From contig VGCZ01000002.1 of assembly GCA_016869975.1 (NCBI GenBank), positions 62,001 to 126,000 on the forward strand: a stretch of 64,000 nucleotides of DNA. Reading direction: 5' to 3'. This DNA comes from Alphaproteobacteria bacterium. GTDB taxonomy: Bacteria; Pseudomonadota; Alphaproteobacteria; Reyranellales; Reyranellaceae. The notes below the pieces were generated by a model. It did not search any database and was not told the origin of the DNA. It saw only the letters and a list, made by a program, of their open reading frames with translations. The translations under genes were made by a program, and so were the position numbers. This document shows, one piece after another, positions 47,232 through 55,862 of the stretch (position 1 is its first letter; the number at the start of each line of letters is the position of its first letter).

Positions 47232-48053
47232 ATGGATAAGCCGACGCCTGACGACCTGCCCGCCGATCCGATGGAGCGGCTGATCGCCATCATGGCTTGG
47301 TTGCGCCATCCCGAGCGCGGCTGCCCTTGGGATCGCGAACAGGATTTTGTGAGTATCGCGCCGTATACTATTGAAGAAGCTTATGAAGTCGCGGATGCGA
47401 TCGAGCGCCGGGATATGGCCGATCTGCGCGACGAACTGGGTGACCTGCTGCTCCAGGTCGTCTACCACGCCCGCATGGCCGAGGAAGAAGGCGCCTTCGC
47501 CTTCGCCGACGTGGCGGCCGCCATCAATCGCAAGATGATCGACCGCCATCCCCATGTTTTTGGCCCGGAATCCGTCCGCGACGCGACCGCCCAGACGGCC
47601 GCCTGGGAAGCCGCCAAGGCAGCCGAGCGCGCCGGCAAGGCTCAGCCCGACGACAGTGTGCTGGACGGGGTCGCGCGCGCCCTGCCCGCGCTGCTGCGCG
47701 CGGAGAAGCTGCAGAAGCGCGCCGCCCGGGTCGGTTTCGACTGGGGCGCGCCAGGGCCGGTCATCGACAAGATCGAGGAGGAGATCGGCGAGGTCCGCGC
47801 CGAGATCGCGGCTGGCGCCCCGGTCGAGCGTTTGACTGACGAGATCGGCGACGTGTTGTTCGCCGTCGCCAACCTGGCGCGGCACCTGAAGATCAATCCC
47901 GAGGCGGCGCTGCGCGCTACCAACGACAAGTTCACCCGCCGCTTCCGCCACGTCGAACAGTCGCTCAAAGCCCAAGGGCGCTCCCCTGAAACGGCCAGCC
48001 TCGAGGAGATGGAAGCCTTGTGGGTCGAGGCCAAACGGGCCGAGCGGCCCTAA
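47232..48053 (+). CDS. mazG: nucleoside triphosphate pyrophosphohydrolase
   Basis: 273 residues with two MazG repeats. The first has RGCPWDREQ (29-37), the helix pair EEAYEVADAIE and DELGDLLLQVVYHARM; the second has EEIGEVRAEI and DEIGDVLFAVANLAR. The enzyme hydrolyses NTPs to NMP and pyrophosphate and helps remove aberrant nucleotides and tune ppGpp. The first ~60 codons use more A/T-rich codons than the rest. The stop overlaps the convergent CYTH gene by 4 bp. In many relatives mazG is next to hflX, which here lies 22.5 kb away. Confidence 0.94.
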   Translation: MDKPTPDDLPADPMERLIAIMAWLRHPERGCPWDREQDFVSIAPYTIEEAYEVADAIERRDMADLRDELGDLLLQVVYHARMAEEEGAFAFADVAAAINRKMIDRHPHVFGPESVRDATAQTAAWEAAKAAERAGKAQPDDSVLDGVARALPALLRAEKLQKRAARVGFDWGAPGPVIDKIEEEIGEVRAEIAAGAPVERLTDEIGDVLFAVANLARHLKINPEAALRATNDKFTRRFRHVEQSLKAQGRSPETASLEEMEALWVEAKRAERP

Positions 48054-48583
48054 TCGGCGGCGGCGACCGACGGCTTCAGCCGCCGCGCATAGGCGGGATC
48101 GGCGAGCTTCTTGGAGCTGAAGCGCTCGTCGCCGCGGGCAACCAGGAACTCGATATGGGGCGCGAGAATAGCGGGCGGAGCCGGCGGCTCCTCCCTGCCC
48201 TCCGGCATCTCGACCTCGGCCAGGGCGAAATAAGTCCGCCCCTCGTGCTTGAAGAAGTCGATGTCCCACAGGCATTCGCCATCGGGGATCGTGTAGCGCA
48301 CCTTCTCCAGCGTTTCGCGGCGCAAGGTCCACAGGCGCTCGAAATCCTGCGCGTCGATCTCGCGCTCGATCTCGACCATCGCGCCATCGACCGGCCGCTT
48401 GTAGGAGAAGATGTGGCTCACCGTCCCGTCGCGATCGAAGCGGCGGATGCGCAGCCCCACCGTGTCGAGATAGGCCTGCCGGATGGCGGCGCGGCGGATC
48501 GCCGGCCGCACGGCCGCCAATGCCCGCTCCAACTCGCCACGCGGGTCGTCGAGGACGAATTTGCGTTCGTTTTCGATCGGCAT
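48050..48583 (-). CDS. CYTH domain protein
   Basis: 177 residues from the ATG at 48583. The CYTH signature ExExK is present as E4-N-E-R-K8, followed by alternating Arg/Lys/Glu strands (LRIRRFDRDG, SYKRPVDGAMVEIEREI) that line the triphosphate tunnel. Family members are adenylate cyclases of class IV, thiamine triphosphatases or inorganic triphosphatases; the sequence does not decide. It faces mazG tail to tail with a 4-bp overlap and is divergent from the aldolase gene. Confidence 0.87.
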   Translation of the reverse strand: MPIENERKFVLDDPRGELERALAAVRPAIRRAAIRQAYLDTVGLRIRRFDRDGTVSHIFSYKRPVDGAMVEIEREIDAQDFERLWTLRRETLEKVRYTIPDGECLWDIDFFKHEGRTYFALAEVEMPEGREEPPAPPAILAPHIEFLVARGDERFSSKKLADPAYARRLKPSVAAAD

Positions 48584-48676
48584 GGAGCGAGCGTAGTCCC
48601 GCCCGTCCCGACAGACGACGCCCGAGTTGCCGCAGCCTGGGGATTGTGTTGCGCGCATGCCGACGGGCGTGGCCTG

Positions 48677-49822
48677 ATGGAGCCCATGACCGAGACGCTG
48701 GATACCCTGCCGACCCCCGCCCTGATCCTCGATCGCGCCATCCTGCTGCGCAACACCAGGCGCATGAGCCAGCGGTTGGCGGCCGCCGGCGTGGCGCTGC
48801 GCCCGCACGTGAAGACCGCCAAGTCGCTGGAGGTGGCGCGGCTGGCGACCGAAGGCCATGACGGGCGCATCACCGTCTCGACCCTGGCCGAGGCGCGCTA
48901 TTTCGCCGCCGGCGGCTTCAAGGACATCTTCTACGCCGTGGGCATCGTGCCTTCGAAGCTGCCGGCGGTCGGCGCGCTGCGCCGCCAGGGCGTGAACTTG
49001 CGGGTGGTGACCGATAATCTGCCGGTGGCGCGCGCCATCGCCGTGGCGGGACGCGCCGGCTCCTCCTTCTCCGTCTTCATCGAGATCGACAGCGGCGCCG
49101 GCCGCGCCGGCCTGCCCTACCCCGATCTTTCCGCCTTGATCGAGATCGCCCGCACGTTGCATGACGCGCCCAATGTCGAGCTCGCCGGCGTCATGACGCA
49201 TGGCGGGCACTCCTATCACGAGAACACCGTGGCCGGGATCCGCCGCGCCGCCGACCAGGAGCGCACCGCCGTGACGGCGGCGGCGAGGATGCTGCGCGAG
49301 GCCGGCCTGCCCTGCCCGATCGTCAGTGCCGGCTCGACGCCGACGGCGATGCACGCGGCGGGCTTCGACGGTATCACCGAGATGCGGCCCGGCGTCTATG
49401 TCTTCAACGACCTCGACCAGGTCGGTATCGGCTCCTGCGGTTCCGGCGACATGGCGCTGTCGGTGGTGGCTTCGGTGATCGGCCACTACCCGCATCGCAA
49501 CCAGCTGCTGATCGACGCCGGCGCGCTGGCGCTGTCGAAGGACATCAGCGCCCAGGAATTCATGCCCAAGGCGGGCTACGGCACGATCAAGGATTCGCCG
49601 GTGCCCGAACTGGCCGTGGTCGCCTGCTCGCAGGAGCACGGCTTCGTCGGCGCCGACGCCGCGCTGCCCTACGACAAGCTGCCGATCGGCTCGCGCCTAC
49701 GCATCATGCCCAACCACGCCTGCATCACGGCCGCGGCCTACGACCGCTACTACGTCGTCGACAGCGAGCAAGGCGATGGCCGCACCGTCGTGGCGACCTA
49801 CGATCGGGTCAATGGCTGGTAG
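48677..49822 (+). CDS. D-threonine aldolase/DSD1-type PLP enzyme (alanine racemase fold)
   Basis: 381 residues (or 378 from a second ATG at 48686). The PLP lysine is K46 in RPHVKTAKS; the fold type III barrel shows EIDSGAGRAGL and SAGSTPTAMHA. The C-terminal NHACIT provides the His-x-Cys metal site typical of DSD1-like D-serine dehydratase and D-threonine or 3-hydroxyaspartate aldolases. It cleaves beta-hydroxy D-amino acids or similar. The true substrate is open. Confidence 0.87.
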   Translation: MEPMTETLDTLPTPALILDRAILLRNTRRMSQRLAAAGVALRPHVKTAKSLEVARLATEGHDGRITVSTLAEARYFAAGGFKDIFYAVGIVPSKLPAVGALRRQGVNLRVVTDNLPVARAIAVAGRAGSSFSVFIEIDSGAGRAGLPYPDLSALIEIARTLHDAPNVELAGVMTHGGHSYHENTVAGIRRAADQERTAVTAAARMLREAGLPCPIVSAGSTPTAMHAAGFDGITEMRPGVYVFNDLDQVGIGSCGSGDMALSVVASVIGHYPHRNQLLIDAGALALSKDISAQEFMPKAGYGTIKDSPVPELAVVACSQEHGFVGADAALPYDKLPIGSRLRIMPNHACITAAAYDRYYVVDSEQGDGRTVVATYDRVNGW

Positions 49823-50786
49823 GCTCGCGCGCCGGACGCTGGCCGGCGCGTTGTTTCTGCCCTTGGCCGCACCGGCTCTCGCGCAGACCCGTTACGACGT
49901 CGGCGCCCGGGTGATGACCGTGCCGCATCCCGGCCTCGCCTCGATCCCGGTCACGGTGTGGTTTCCGGCGCCGGGCAGCGGCGCCGTCGCCAAGCAGGAT
50001 CGCAAGCCGGCGCCCGGCAAACGCCGCCTGATCGTGATCTCGCACGGCTCCGGTGGCGGCCTCGACAATCACGGCGACACGATCCACGCGTTGGTCTCGG
50101 CCGGCCTGCTGGTCGCCACGCCGATGCATCCCTACGACAACCGGCAGGACATGAGCGGCATCGGCAGCGACCTCCAGCTGCTCGGCCGCCCCAACCACAT
50201 TGTGCGGGCGCTCGACGCTATCCTGGCCGATCCGATCTTGGCGCCGGTGATCGACCCCTCGCGCATCGGCTTCATGGGTTTCTCGGCCGGCGGCTACACT
50301 GGCCTGGTGCTGGCTGGCGCCGTGCCGGATTTCAGGCTCGGCCTGGCGCATTGCGCGCGGAGCGACGCCGATTCCTTCTTCTGCAATTCAATGAATCGCG
50401 GCGGCGTGCGGCGCGCGCGCACCGATTTGAAGGCCGCGCACGATCCACGAATCCGCGCGGCCGTGCTGCTGGCGCCGGCCTACAGCATCTTCTTCGACCG
50501 CCACGGGTTGGCCGACGTGAGCATCCCGCTGCGCATCTACCGCGCCGCCAACGACACGACGGTACGCGCCGCCACCGGCGAGGAGCACCTGCTGAAGCTG
50601 TTACCCAAGCCGCCCGAATACGTCGTGATCCCCGGCGGCGACCACAACGTATTCCTGGCACCCTGTGGCCCTGGCATGCGTGGCCCGGCCTGCGTCGATC
50701 CCAAGGGTGTCGACCGCGTGGCGATCCACCGCGTCATGAACGCGGAGATCCTCGACTTCTTCGACCGCACCTTGGGCAGGGACTGA
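49812..50786 (+). CDS. secreted alpha/beta hydrolase (dienelactone-hydrolase-like)
   Basis: 324 residues from the ATG at 49812, overlapping the end of the previous gene; a longer start at 49776 would bury the signal peptide. The N-terminus MAGRLARRTLAGALF followed by LAAPALAQ is an export signal. The nucleophile elbow is GFSAGG with S158, preceded by the oxyanion region VISHGSGGG. The likely acid and His are near the end (GGDHNVF contains His). Probably a periplasmic esterase or lipase-like enzyme; substrate unknown. Confidence 0.86.
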   Translation: MAGRLARRTLAGALFLPLAAPALAQTRYDVGARVMTVPHPGLASIPVTVWFPAPGSGAVAKQDRKPAPGKRRLIVISHGSGGGLDNHGDTIHALVSAGLLVATPMHPYDNRQDMSGIGSDLQLLGRPNHIVRALDAILADPILAPVIDPSRIGFMGFSAGGYTGLVLAGAVPDFRLGLAHCARSDADSFFCNSMNRGGVRRARTDLKAAHDPRIRAAVLLAPAYSIFFDRHGLADVSIPLRIYRAANDTTVRAATGEEHLLKLLPKPPEYVVIPGGDHNVFLAPCGPGMRGPACVDPKGVDRVAIHRVMNAEILDFFDRTLGRD

Positions 50787-50788
50787 AC

Positions 50789-51445
50789 TCAGCCGGGCAG
50801 CTGGACGTATCCTGGCCGGCCCGGCTGCGACGGCGGCATCGGCGCGCTCTTGAAGGCCGGCAGCGCCTCGCAGCGATCCGTGAAGCGGCAGAGATGGGGT
50901 AGCTGCTGCTTCAGCTCCGGCCGGATGAGCATGATGAAGCTGACAACAACCGCTGTCGTGATGTCTGCCTGACTCAGGCGCGGTGTGCCAGCGACCCATC
51001 CTGATCCGGCGTGCGCGGTGAGTTCCTCCAGTCGGCGCAATCCGCCCAGTGACTGGCTCTCATTGTGATCAATCCAGGGCTGATGAACCTTCTCCTCCGG
51101 CCGGAAACGCCGTTCGTAGAAAGCCCATTGCTGCTTGTCCATGCTGGCGAGCGCGATGGCGGTGACCTGCATGACCCGGCGCCGCTGCCGGCCGGACGGC
51201 GGCACCAGCGCGCGATCAGGCCCCACCATCTGGTCGATCTCGTCGAGGATGGCGTAGCTCTCGACCAGAGCCTCGCCATCGTCGAGCACGAGCGCGGGGA
51301 TGCGCACCAAAGGATTGTGCATACGCACCTTCTCCGGCGTCTGCACCGTGGAGGTGAACTGCAGCTCGAACGGGACGCCGAGTGCATGCAGACTGACCCC
51401 GACGCGGCGGGTGAAAGGCGACAGGTAGTGGCCGATCAGTTTCAT
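50789..51445 (-). CDS. glutathione S-transferase family protein
   Basis: 218 residues. The N-terminal thioredoxin-like domain has LSPFTRRVGVSLHALGV near 8-24 and the cis-Pro segment RIPALVLDDGEALVES; the C-terminal part is helical. No obvious catalytic Cys, so a Ser/Tyr-type GST is likely. It is convergent with the secreted hydrolase, 2 bp apart, and divergent from the cysteine hydrolase gene. Confidence 0.87.
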   Translation of the reverse strand: MKLIGHYLSPFTRRVGVSLHALGVPFELQFTSTVQTPEKVRMHNPLVRIPALVLDDGEALVESYAILDEIDQMVGPDRALVPPSGRQRRRVMQVTAIALASMDKQQWAFYERRFRPEEKVHQPWIDHNESQSLGGLRRLEELTAHAGSGWVAGTPRLSQADITTAVVVSFIMLIRPELKQQLPHLCRFTDRCEALPAFKSAPMPPSQPGRPGYVQLPG

Positions 51446-51501
51446 CGCGAAAACCTAGCAGCGCTCTGGCCGTCCGACGCATGAGGTTGCATAACACCGC
51501 C

Positions 51502-52032
51502 ATGAAACAGGCACTCCTGATCATCGATATGCAGCAAGGCTCATTCACGCCACCGACTGCGCGGCACGACGCCGTCGCGTTGGTGGTGCGGCTGAACCGC
51601 CTGGCCGAAACGGTGCGGCGGCGCGGCGGCGCTGTCGTCTTTATCCAGCACGACGGGCCCGAGGGCGATCCGCATCATCCGTCATTGCCCGGCTGGCGCC
51701 TGATGCGCGAGCTCGACGCGCAGATGACGGATACGGTGATCCGCAAGCGCGCCTGCGATTCCTTCCTCGACACCGGTCTCGACGAATTTCTGCGCCAGCA
51801 GGATGTCGAGCAGATCATCATCACGGGCTGCGCTACGGATTACTGCGTCGACACCACGGTGCGCAGCGCCTTGGCGCGACGCTGGTCGACCATCGTGCCG
51901 TCGGACGGCCACACCACGTCGGATCGACCGCATCTGCCGGCAACAAAGATCATCGAACACCACAACGCGATCTGGGCTGATTTCATCGCGCCCGCCGGAC
52001 CGGCGATCCTGCGCCGCTGCGCCGACGTGTGA
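51502..52032 (+). CDS. cysteine hydrolase, isochorismatase family
   Basis: 176 residues from the ATG at 51502 (an earlier ATG at 51481 adds seven residues and overlaps the promoter side). Motifs: LLIIDMQQGSF with the catalytic Asp, and ITGCATDYCVDTTVR with the nucleophilic Cys in DYC. Family members hydrolyse nicotinamide, isochorismate or N-carbamoyl compounds. It stands alone on the plus strand before a palindromic repeat. Confidence 0.9.
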   Translation: MKQALLIIDMQQGSFTPPTARHDAVALVVRLNRLAETVRRRGGAVVFIQHDGPEGDPHHPSLPGWRLMRELDAQMTDTVIRKRACDSFLDTGLDEFLRQQDVEQIIITGCATDYCVDTTVRSALARRWSTIVPSDGHTTSDRPHLPATKIIEHHNAIWADFIAPAGPAILRRCADV

Positions 52033-52034
52033 CC

Positions 52035-52088
52035 GTCATTCCGAGCGCATCGGGGACTCTCGAGATTCCTCGCTACGCTCGGAGTGAC
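52035..52088. repeat. dispersed palindromic repeat, copy 5
   Basis: GTCATTCCGAGCG at the left pairs with CGCTCGGAGTGAC at the right with one mismatch; the middle is more diverged than in the copy at 21291-21353. It lies between the convergent cysteine hydrolase and SDR genes. Confidence 0.75.
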
Positions 52089-52098
52089 GGAGGGCTCG

Positions 52099-52866
52099 CT
52101 ATAGCGAGTTCACCGTGTGGCCGCCGTCGACGGTGATATCGGCGCCGGTCATGAAGGCGCCGGCGTCGGAGGCCAGCAGCAGCAGCGGCCCGTCGAGATC
52201 GCCGGGCTTGCCCAGGCGACGCTGCGGCACGCGCGCGATCAGGCGCTTGCCGGCTTCGGTCTGCCAGAACGCCGCGTTCATCTCGGTCTCGATGTAGCCC
52301 GGCGAGATCGCGTTGACCTGGATCTGGTAGCGCGCCCACTCCATCGCCAGCACGCGTGTGAGGTGCAGCAGCCCGGCCTTGGCCGCGTTGTAGGGCGCGA
52401 CCTGGCCGATGGTGCGCAGACCGAGGATCGAGGCGATGTTGATCAGCCGGCCGGGCTTCTTCGCCTTCACCCAGCGCTGCGCCGCTGTCTGCGCCACCAG
52501 CCAGGCGCCGCGCAGATTGGTATTGCTGACCTCGTCCCAGTCTTTCTCCAGCATGTCGAGCGCCGGCTTGACGATGCTGATGCCGGCGTTGTTGACGACG
52601 ATGTCGCAGACACCCAGCGCAGCTTCGGCGTCGTCGAAGGCGGCGCGGACCTGCTCACCCGACAACACGTCCATCGCCACGGCGTGCGCGCGCTGGCCCT
52701 TGCCCCTGAGCTCGGCCACCAGGTCGGCGAGCCGGTCGGCGCGCCGCGCGGTGACCACCACGGCGGCGCCGTTGTCGGCGAGCGTGCGCGCGAAATGCAG
52801 GCCCAGCCCCGACGAGGCGCCGGTGACCATCGCCACCTTGCCGCTGAGGTCGAAAGTCTTGGACAT
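52099..52866 (-). CDS. short-chain dehydrogenase/reductase
   Basis: 255 residues. NAD(P)-binding TGASSGLG, structural NNAG, and catalytic Ser-Tyr-Lys (IASILGL... with Y-N-A-A-K). A classical SDR; the Arg pair after the second beta strand (TARRADRL) suggests NADP. C-terminal GADITVDGGHTVNSL is typical. It is divergent from a second SDR across 48 bp, which is not a close copy. Substrate unknown. Confidence 0.9.
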   Translation of the reverse strand: MSKTFDLSGKVAMVTGASSGLGLHFARTLADNGAAVVVTARRADRLADLVAELRGKGQRAHAVAMDVLSGEQVRAAFDDAEAALGVCDIVVNNAGISIVKPALDMLEKDWDEVSNTNLRGAWLVAQTAAQRWVKAKKPGRLINIASILGLRTIGQVAPYNAAKAGLLHLTRVLAMEWARYQIQVNAISPGYIETEMNAAFWQTEAGKRLIARVPQRRLGKPGDLDGPLLLLASDAGAFMTGADITVDGGHTVNSL

Positions 52867-52914
52867 GGGTCAGGCTCCCGCGTTTGATGCGCGCCGTTAT
52901 AAGCGGGGATAACC

Positions 52915-53679
52915 ATGGACCTCAATCTCAAGGGCAAGCGCGTGCTGGTCACCGGCGGGACCAAGAGCATCGGCCGCGCGATCGTCGACACCTTCGTCGC
53001 CGAGGGCGCGATCGTCGGTTTCTGCGCCCGCGACCAGGCCTTGGTGACCCAGCGCGAGGGTGAATGGCGCAACAGCGGCTTCAAGGTCACCGGCAGCGCG
53101 CTCGACGTGACCGACGCCGCCAAGCTCAAGGCCTGGATCGACGGCTTCGCGCGCGACAACCAGGGTATCGACCACTTCGTCGCCAATGTCAGCGCGCTGG
53201 GCAGCCCCAATACGGCGGAGGGCTGGCGCCAGGCCGTCGAGGTCGATCTGCTGGCCACGGTCGATGCGCTCGCCATCGTACAGCCGCATCTGGAGAAGAG
53301 CGCGCCCGGCTCGACCGCCTGTGTCATCGGTACGGTCGCGCTGGTCGAGGTCTCGACCCCGACCTCGCCCTACCGCTCGGTGAAGGCGGCGCTGACGCCC
53401 CTGGTGAAGTCGCTGGCGATCGACCTGGCGCCCAAGGGCGTGCGCGTCAACATGGTCTCGCCCGGTACGATCATCGAGGACGGCAACACCTGGGGCCGCC
53501 AGCGCGACGCCAACACACCGCGCTATCAGGACTCGATGAAGCGCAACCCGACAGGCCGCATGGGCACGCCGCAGGAGATCGCCAACACGGTGGTCTTCCT
53601 CGCCAGCGACCGCTCGAGCTTCACCACGGGCATCAACATGGTCGTCGACGGCGCCATCACCAAGCGCATCCAGTATTAG
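52915..53679 (+). CDS. short-chain dehydrogenase/reductase, atypical motifs
   Basis: 254 residues. The cofactor loop reads TGGTKSIG and the NNAG position reads VANVSA. Tyr and Lys of YRSVK are in place, but the Ser normally 13 residues before the Tyr appears to be Thr (VIGTVAL). The C-terminus has the usual FTTGINMVVDGA. It is probably an active but divergent SDR. Divergent from the preceding SDR gene. Confidence 0.88.
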   Translation: MDLNLKGKRVLVTGGTKSIGRAIVDTFVAEGAIVGFCARDQALVTQREGEWRNSGFKVTGSALDVTDAAKLKAWIDGFARDNQGIDHFVANVSALGSPNTAEGWRQAVEVDLLATVDALAIVQPHLEKSAPGSTACVIGTVALVEVSTPTSPYRSVKAALTPLVKSLAIDLAPKGVRVNMVSPGTIIEDGNTWGRQRDANTPRYQDSMKRNPTGRMGTPQEIANTVVFLASDRSSFTTGINMVVDGAITKRIQY

Positions 53680-53805
53680 GTCGCGTCCTCGATCCGCGAC
53701 CGGTTCTCCGCAGCGCTTGCGCCCGATGGACAACCGGGCCTAATGCACATGTCACAGGCGTCCTCGCGGGTATGGCCCGGCAAGCTCTTGTAGGAGAACC
53801 ACCCA

Positions 53806-54327
53806 ATGTCCGTTTCATTCTACGATGCCAGCGTCGCAAGCTATCTTCAGTCGCTCGACGCGGTTGGACGTTTCCTAGAGAAGTCACACGCGCATTGCGT
53901 AGAGAAGGGTATCGACCCGCAGGAGGTCGTGAAGGCGAGCATCCATCCGGATATGTTGCCCTTCCGGTTTCAGGTGATCTCGATCGCCCATCATTCGGCC
54001 GGCGCCGTCGAGGCCGTGAAGACCGGAACCTTTGCGCCGCCAAAGGATCCCGGAACACTCGATTGGAACGGCCTCGCGCAACTCGTGTCGGCCGCGCGAA
54101 CCGCGCTGGGCGCGGTCGATCGGGCGGCGTTCGAGGCGCAGGCCGACAACGACGTGGTCTTCAAGCTCGGCGAGCGCGCGATTCCGTTCCGGGCGAGCGA
54201 CTTCATCCTGTCGTTCTCTCTGCCCAACTACTATTTCCACGTAACGACGGCCTACGACATCCTGCGCGGCCGCGGCGTTCCCCTCGGCAAGCGTGACTTT
54301 CTCGGCATGTTCCGCATGAAGCGCTGA
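53806..54327 (+). CDS. DUF1993 family protein
   Basis: 173 residues. The pattern FYDASVASYLQSLDAVGRFL at the start and the central HPDMLPFRFQVISIAHHSAG are those of DUF1993, a helical bundle related to DinB-like proteins. No metal-triad function has been established for the family. An AGGAG ribosome site lies upstream. It ends 32 bp before the convergent peptidase gene. Confidence 0.88.
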   Translation: MSVSFYDASVASYLQSLDAVGRFLEKSHAHCVEKGIDPQEVVKASIHPDMLPFRFQVISIAHHSAGAVEAVKTGTFAPPKDPGTLDWNGLAQLVSAARTALGAVDRAAFEAQADNDVVFKLGERAIPFRASDFILSFSLPNYYFHVTTAYDILRGRGVPLGKRDFLGMFRMKR

Positions 54328-54359
54328 CGGTTGGGCCGCCTCTCCGCCGGCGCACACGG

Positions 54360-55784
54360 CTACTGCTTCGGCCGGTTGAAGTGGTCGGCGATGACCTGGG
54401 CCATCGCCATGGTGACTCGCTTGCCGGTGGGGATGTGCAGGAACTCGTTGGGACCGTGCGCGTTGGAGTGCGGTCCCAGCACGCCGGTGATGACGAACTG
54501 CACACCGGGGAATTTCTCGCCCAGCATGGCCATGAACGGGATCGAGCCGCCCTCGCCCATGTAGGCCGGCGGCTTGCCGAAGGCGTCGGTCGAGGCCTTG
54601 GTCAGCGACGCTTCCAGCCATGGCGCCAGCTCGGGCGCGTTCCAGCCGGTCGATCCATCGCCGAACTCAACCTCGACCTCGGCGTCGTTGGGCGCCGCCG
54701 CGTTCAACGCCTTGGTCACCGCCGCAACCGCGACCTTGCCGTCGAGCGTCGGCGGCAGGCGCAGGCTGAGCTTCAGCTTGGTATAGGGCAGCAGCACGTT
54801 GCCGGCCTCCTCGACCGGCGTCAGGCCCTCGCCGCCGATCACGGCGAGCTGCGGCCGCCAGGTGCGGTTCAGCACCAGGTCGGCACGATCGCCGCTCATC
54901 GGCTTGGTGGCGCCGGCGAAGGGGTACATCGCCGAGACCTGCTCGCCGAGGATCTCCGCCGCCGCGCGCGCCTGGGCGATGCGCGCCGGCGGCACCTGGA
55001 CATAGAGGTCGTCGAGCAGGATGCGGCCGGTGTTCTCGTCCTCGATGCGCGACAGGAGCTGGCGCGCGATGCGGAAGCTGGAGGGCACGATGCCGGAGGC
55101 GGCGCCGGAATGGACGCCCTCGGTCAGCACGCGCACCGTCAAGGTACCGCTCGCCAGGCCACGCAACGACGTCGTCATCCAGAGCTGATCGTAGTTGCCG
55201 GCGCCGGAATCGAGACAGATCACCAGCGACGGCTTGCCGATCCTGGGCGCCAGATGATCGATGTAGAACGGCAGGTCGTAGCTGCCCGATTCCTCGCAGG
55301 CCTCGATCAGCACGACGCAGCGCGCGAAGGGCAGGTTCTGCGCCCTCAGCGCCATCAGCGCCGTGAGCGAGGCGAACATGGCATAGCCGTCGTCTGCGCC
55401 GCCACGGCCGTAGAGCTTGTCGTCCTTGATCAGTGGAACCCATGGGCCGAAGCCCTCGAACCAGCCCTTCATCTCGGGCTGCTTGTCGAGGTGGCCGTAG
55501 AGCATCACGCAATCGGAGCCGGTGCCGGGGATGTCGATGAAGATCAGCGGCGTGCGGCCGGGCAGCCGCTCGACCGTGAGCGTGGCGCCGGGGAACTTGC
55601 CGAGGTGGCGCCGCGCCCAGGCCTCGAACATGGTCACGGCCTGCTCCATGTAGCCGTGCTTCTCCCAATCCTTGTCGAAGCTCGGCGACTTGTTGGGAAT
55701 CTTGATGTACTCGAACAAGGTCGGCACGATCTCGTCGTCCCACATGGCGTCGACGAAAGTCTTGAGCGACTGGGTATCGGGCAT
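54360..55784 (-). CDS. M20 family metallopeptidase (dipeptidase/carboxypeptidase G2 type)
   Basis: 474 residues from the ATG at 55784; the frame stays open further but overlaps the divergent transporter. Di-zinc ligands: H-x-D in LYGHLDKQ, D in GRGGADDG, E-E in EACEESGS, D in CLDSGAG, and His in HSNAHGPNEF. A lid/dimerisation domain occupies the middle. It probably releases amino acids from small peptides or amidated amino acids. Divergent from an MFS transporter, which might import the substrate. Confidence 0.92.
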   Translation of the reverse strand: MPDTQSLKTFVDAMWDDEIVPTLFEYIKIPNKSPSFDKDWEKHGYMEQAVTMFEAWARRHLGKFPGATLTVERLPGRTPLIFIDIPGTGSDCVMLYGHLDKQPEMKGWFEGFGPWVPLIKDDKLYGRGGADDGYAMFASLTALMALRAQNLPFARCVVLIEACEESGSYDLPFYIDHLAPRIGKPSLVICLDSGAGNYDQLWMTTSLRGLASGTLTVRVLTEGVHSGAASGIVPSSFRIARQLLSRIEDENTGRILLDDLYVQVPPARIAQARAAAEILGEQVSAMYPFAGATKPMSGDRADLVLNRTWRPQLAVIGGEGLTPVEEAGNVLLPYTKLKLSLRLPPTLDGKVAVAAVTKALNAAAPNDAEVEVEFGDGSTGWNAPELAPWLEASLTKASTDAFGKPPAYMGEGGSIPFMAMLGEKFPGVQFVITGVLGPHSNAHGPNEFLHIPTGKRVTMAMAQVIADHFNRPKQ

Positions 55785-55862
55785 CTCGGCAACCTTGCGA
55801 CAGCGGGCTGGCGCGACACTCGCGCATGGACTGGGCGGTGGCAATAGGGCCATGGTGCCGGC

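Noticed and set aside
54381-55847. A 488-codon plus-strand open frame across the M20 peptidase
   Set aside because: The minus-strand gene carries all zinc-ligand motifs; the plus-strand translation is low-complexity and looks like a shadow.
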